Source: Segatella copri
GTDB taxonomy: Bacteria > Bacteroidota > Bacteroidia > Bacteroidales > Bacteroidaceae
Direction: 5' to 3'
DNA length: 64,000 nucleotides
Assembly (NCBI RefSeq): GCF_949820605.1
Contig: NZ_CATKVU010000006.1
Span: forward strand, 1,534,501 to 1,598,500
Part shown: piece after piece, positions 63,185 to 64,000 of the stretch
Position numbering within the stretch: the stretch's first letter is position 1
Layout: each line of letters begins with the position of its first letter
Notes under the pieces: generated by a model
What the model saw: the letters and a program-made list of their open reading frames with translations, nothing else
Databases searched by the model: none
What the model was told of the DNA's origin: nothing
Translations under genes and position numbers: made by a program

Positions 63185-64000
63185 ATGGTAAAAGATCAAG
63201 AGATTTTCGACTTAATCGAAAGAGAACATCAGCGCCAGCTGAAGGGTATGGAGCTTATCGCTTCTGAGAATTTCGTGAGTGACGAGGTGATGAACGCTAT
63301 GGGTTCTTACCTTACTAACAAGTATGCCGAGGGTCTGCCAGGCAAGCGTTATTATGGTGGATGCCAGATAGTAGACATCGTAGAGAACCTCGCCATCGAG
63401 CGTGTAAAGAAGGTGTTCGGTGCTGAGTATGCCAACGTACAGCCTCACTCTGGTGCGCAGGCTAACGCTGCCGTTCTGCTTGCCGTATTGAAGCCAGGTG
63501 ATACCTTCATGGGGTTGAACCTCGACCACGGCGGCCACCTCTCTCATGGTAGCCACGTCAATACATCCGGTATTCTCTACAACCCTATCGGCTACAACCT
63601 GAACAAGGAGACAGGCCGTGTAGACTACGACGAGATGGAGAAACTGGCTCTTGAGCACAAACCAAAACTGATTATCGGTGGTGGTAGCGCTTATAGCCGC
63701 GAGTGGGATTATGCCCGCATGCGCAAGATTGCCGATGAGATAGGCGCTCTCCTCATGATCGATATGGCTCACCCTGCAGGTCTGATTGCAGCCGGTCTGC
63801 TCGACAACCCATTGAAGTATGCGCACATCGTTACTTCTACTACCCACAAGACTCTCCGTGGTCCTCGTGGCGGTATCATTCTGATGGGCAAAGATTTTGA
63901 CAATCCATGGGGCTTGACTACCAAGAAGGGCGAGGTTAAGAAGATGAGCATGCTCTTGAATTCTGCCGTATTCCCAGGTGAGCAGGGTGGTCCGCTGGAG
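63185..64000 (+). CDS. glyA: serine hydroxymethyltransferase, 5' part
   Basis: ATG 63185, open to the window end (272 codons seen of about 425). [80 protein letters not shown] and the PLP lysine in [12 protein letters not shown]. It transfers the serine hydroxymethyl group to tetrahydrofolate. Own promoter; independent of pyrBI. Confidence 0.97.
   Translation, partial: MVKDQEIFDLIEREHQRQLKGMELIASENFVSDEVMNAMGSYLTNKYAEGLPGKRYYGGCQIVDIVENLAIERVKKVFGAEYANVQPHSGAQANAAVLLAVLKPGDTFMGLNLDHGGHLSHGSHVNTSGILYNPIGYNLNKETGRVDYDEMEKLALEHKPKLIIGGGSAYSREWDYARMRKIADEIGALLMIDMAHPAGLIAAGLLDNPLKYAHIVTSTTHKTLRGPRGGIILMGKDFDNPWGLTTKKGEVKKMSMLLNSAVFPGEQGGPLE

Noticed and set aside
1..64000. Stop-codon reassignment, prompted by in-frame TAG (46) and TAA (32021)
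   Set aside because: Two different stops are involved, and TAG and TAA both end many normal genes here (for example TAG for smalltalk and DUF6169), so separate nonsense changes are simpler.

Overview
The window looks like a Bacteroidales chromosome, most likely Prevotella/Segatella (P. copri-like). The basis is the Bacteroidetes promoter pattern (TTTG, 19-20 bases, TAnnTTTGC) in front of many genes, the families present (DUF4270, DUF4494, DUF4491, DUF1573, EFR1, BspA, TIGR03905) and a Bacteroidales mobile module (VirE/DUF4248/HU-HIG/smalltalk/amidase). Species assignment is inference. No rRNA, tRNA or CRISPR array was seen.

Layout. 1-4.4 kb: 3' part of a minus-strand BspA-like surface protein gene broken by an in-frame TAG, a small ORF, a probable 6S-like RNA with its own promoter, a 45-aa + DUF6169 gene pair, a palindromic repeat and an HU-HIG DNA-binding protein. 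4.5-29.4 kb is mostly core: tandem repeats, sbcD-sbcC, panC-panD, a half-length GT5-like protein with a DUF4270 lipoprotein and a 48-aa protein, an orphan promoter-to-terminator transcript, mtgA-uvrD/pcrA, an OmpA-like lipoprotein, proS, two unknown proteins, an antitoxin with a truncated ParE-like toxin, a PurF-like protein lacking the glutaminase cysteine, a phospho-sugar mutase, and DUF4491-rlmH-uvrA.

29.5-41.1 kb is an accessory island between uvrA and the DUF1573 gene. It holds an IS3 remnant, an AAA_14/DUF4143 ATPase behind three 33-bp repeats, an XRE-like gene broken by an in-frame TAA, a VirE-type primase/helicase, DUF4248, a 47-aa gene and a wHTH gene fragment that share a ~110-bp 3' element, an AAA ATPase-PIN operon (candidate defence system), a glycine-tailed HU-HIG protein, a structured RNA element, a 32-aa smalltalk peptide, an amidase, and a complete IS1182-type element. 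No integrase was seen.

41.3-64 kb is core again: DUF1573-EFR1-M6 protease, a PLP-binding protein (YggS) and DUF4494, an aminotransferase and a Lol-type permease, two paralogous acyl-CoA synthetases behind a palindromic promoter, a Crp/Fnr regulator, lepA, a small lipoprotein, pheT-yebC-TSCPD, PBP1A, pyrB-pyrI and the start of glyA. A repeat family built from TTGAATG/CATTCAA arms sits in three intergenic gaps here. The points most worth a second look are the ATPase-PIN operon, the HU/RNA/smalltalk/amidase module, the repeated 3' elements near 35 kb, the two noncoding RNA candidates, and proteins that keep a family fold but lack key residues.
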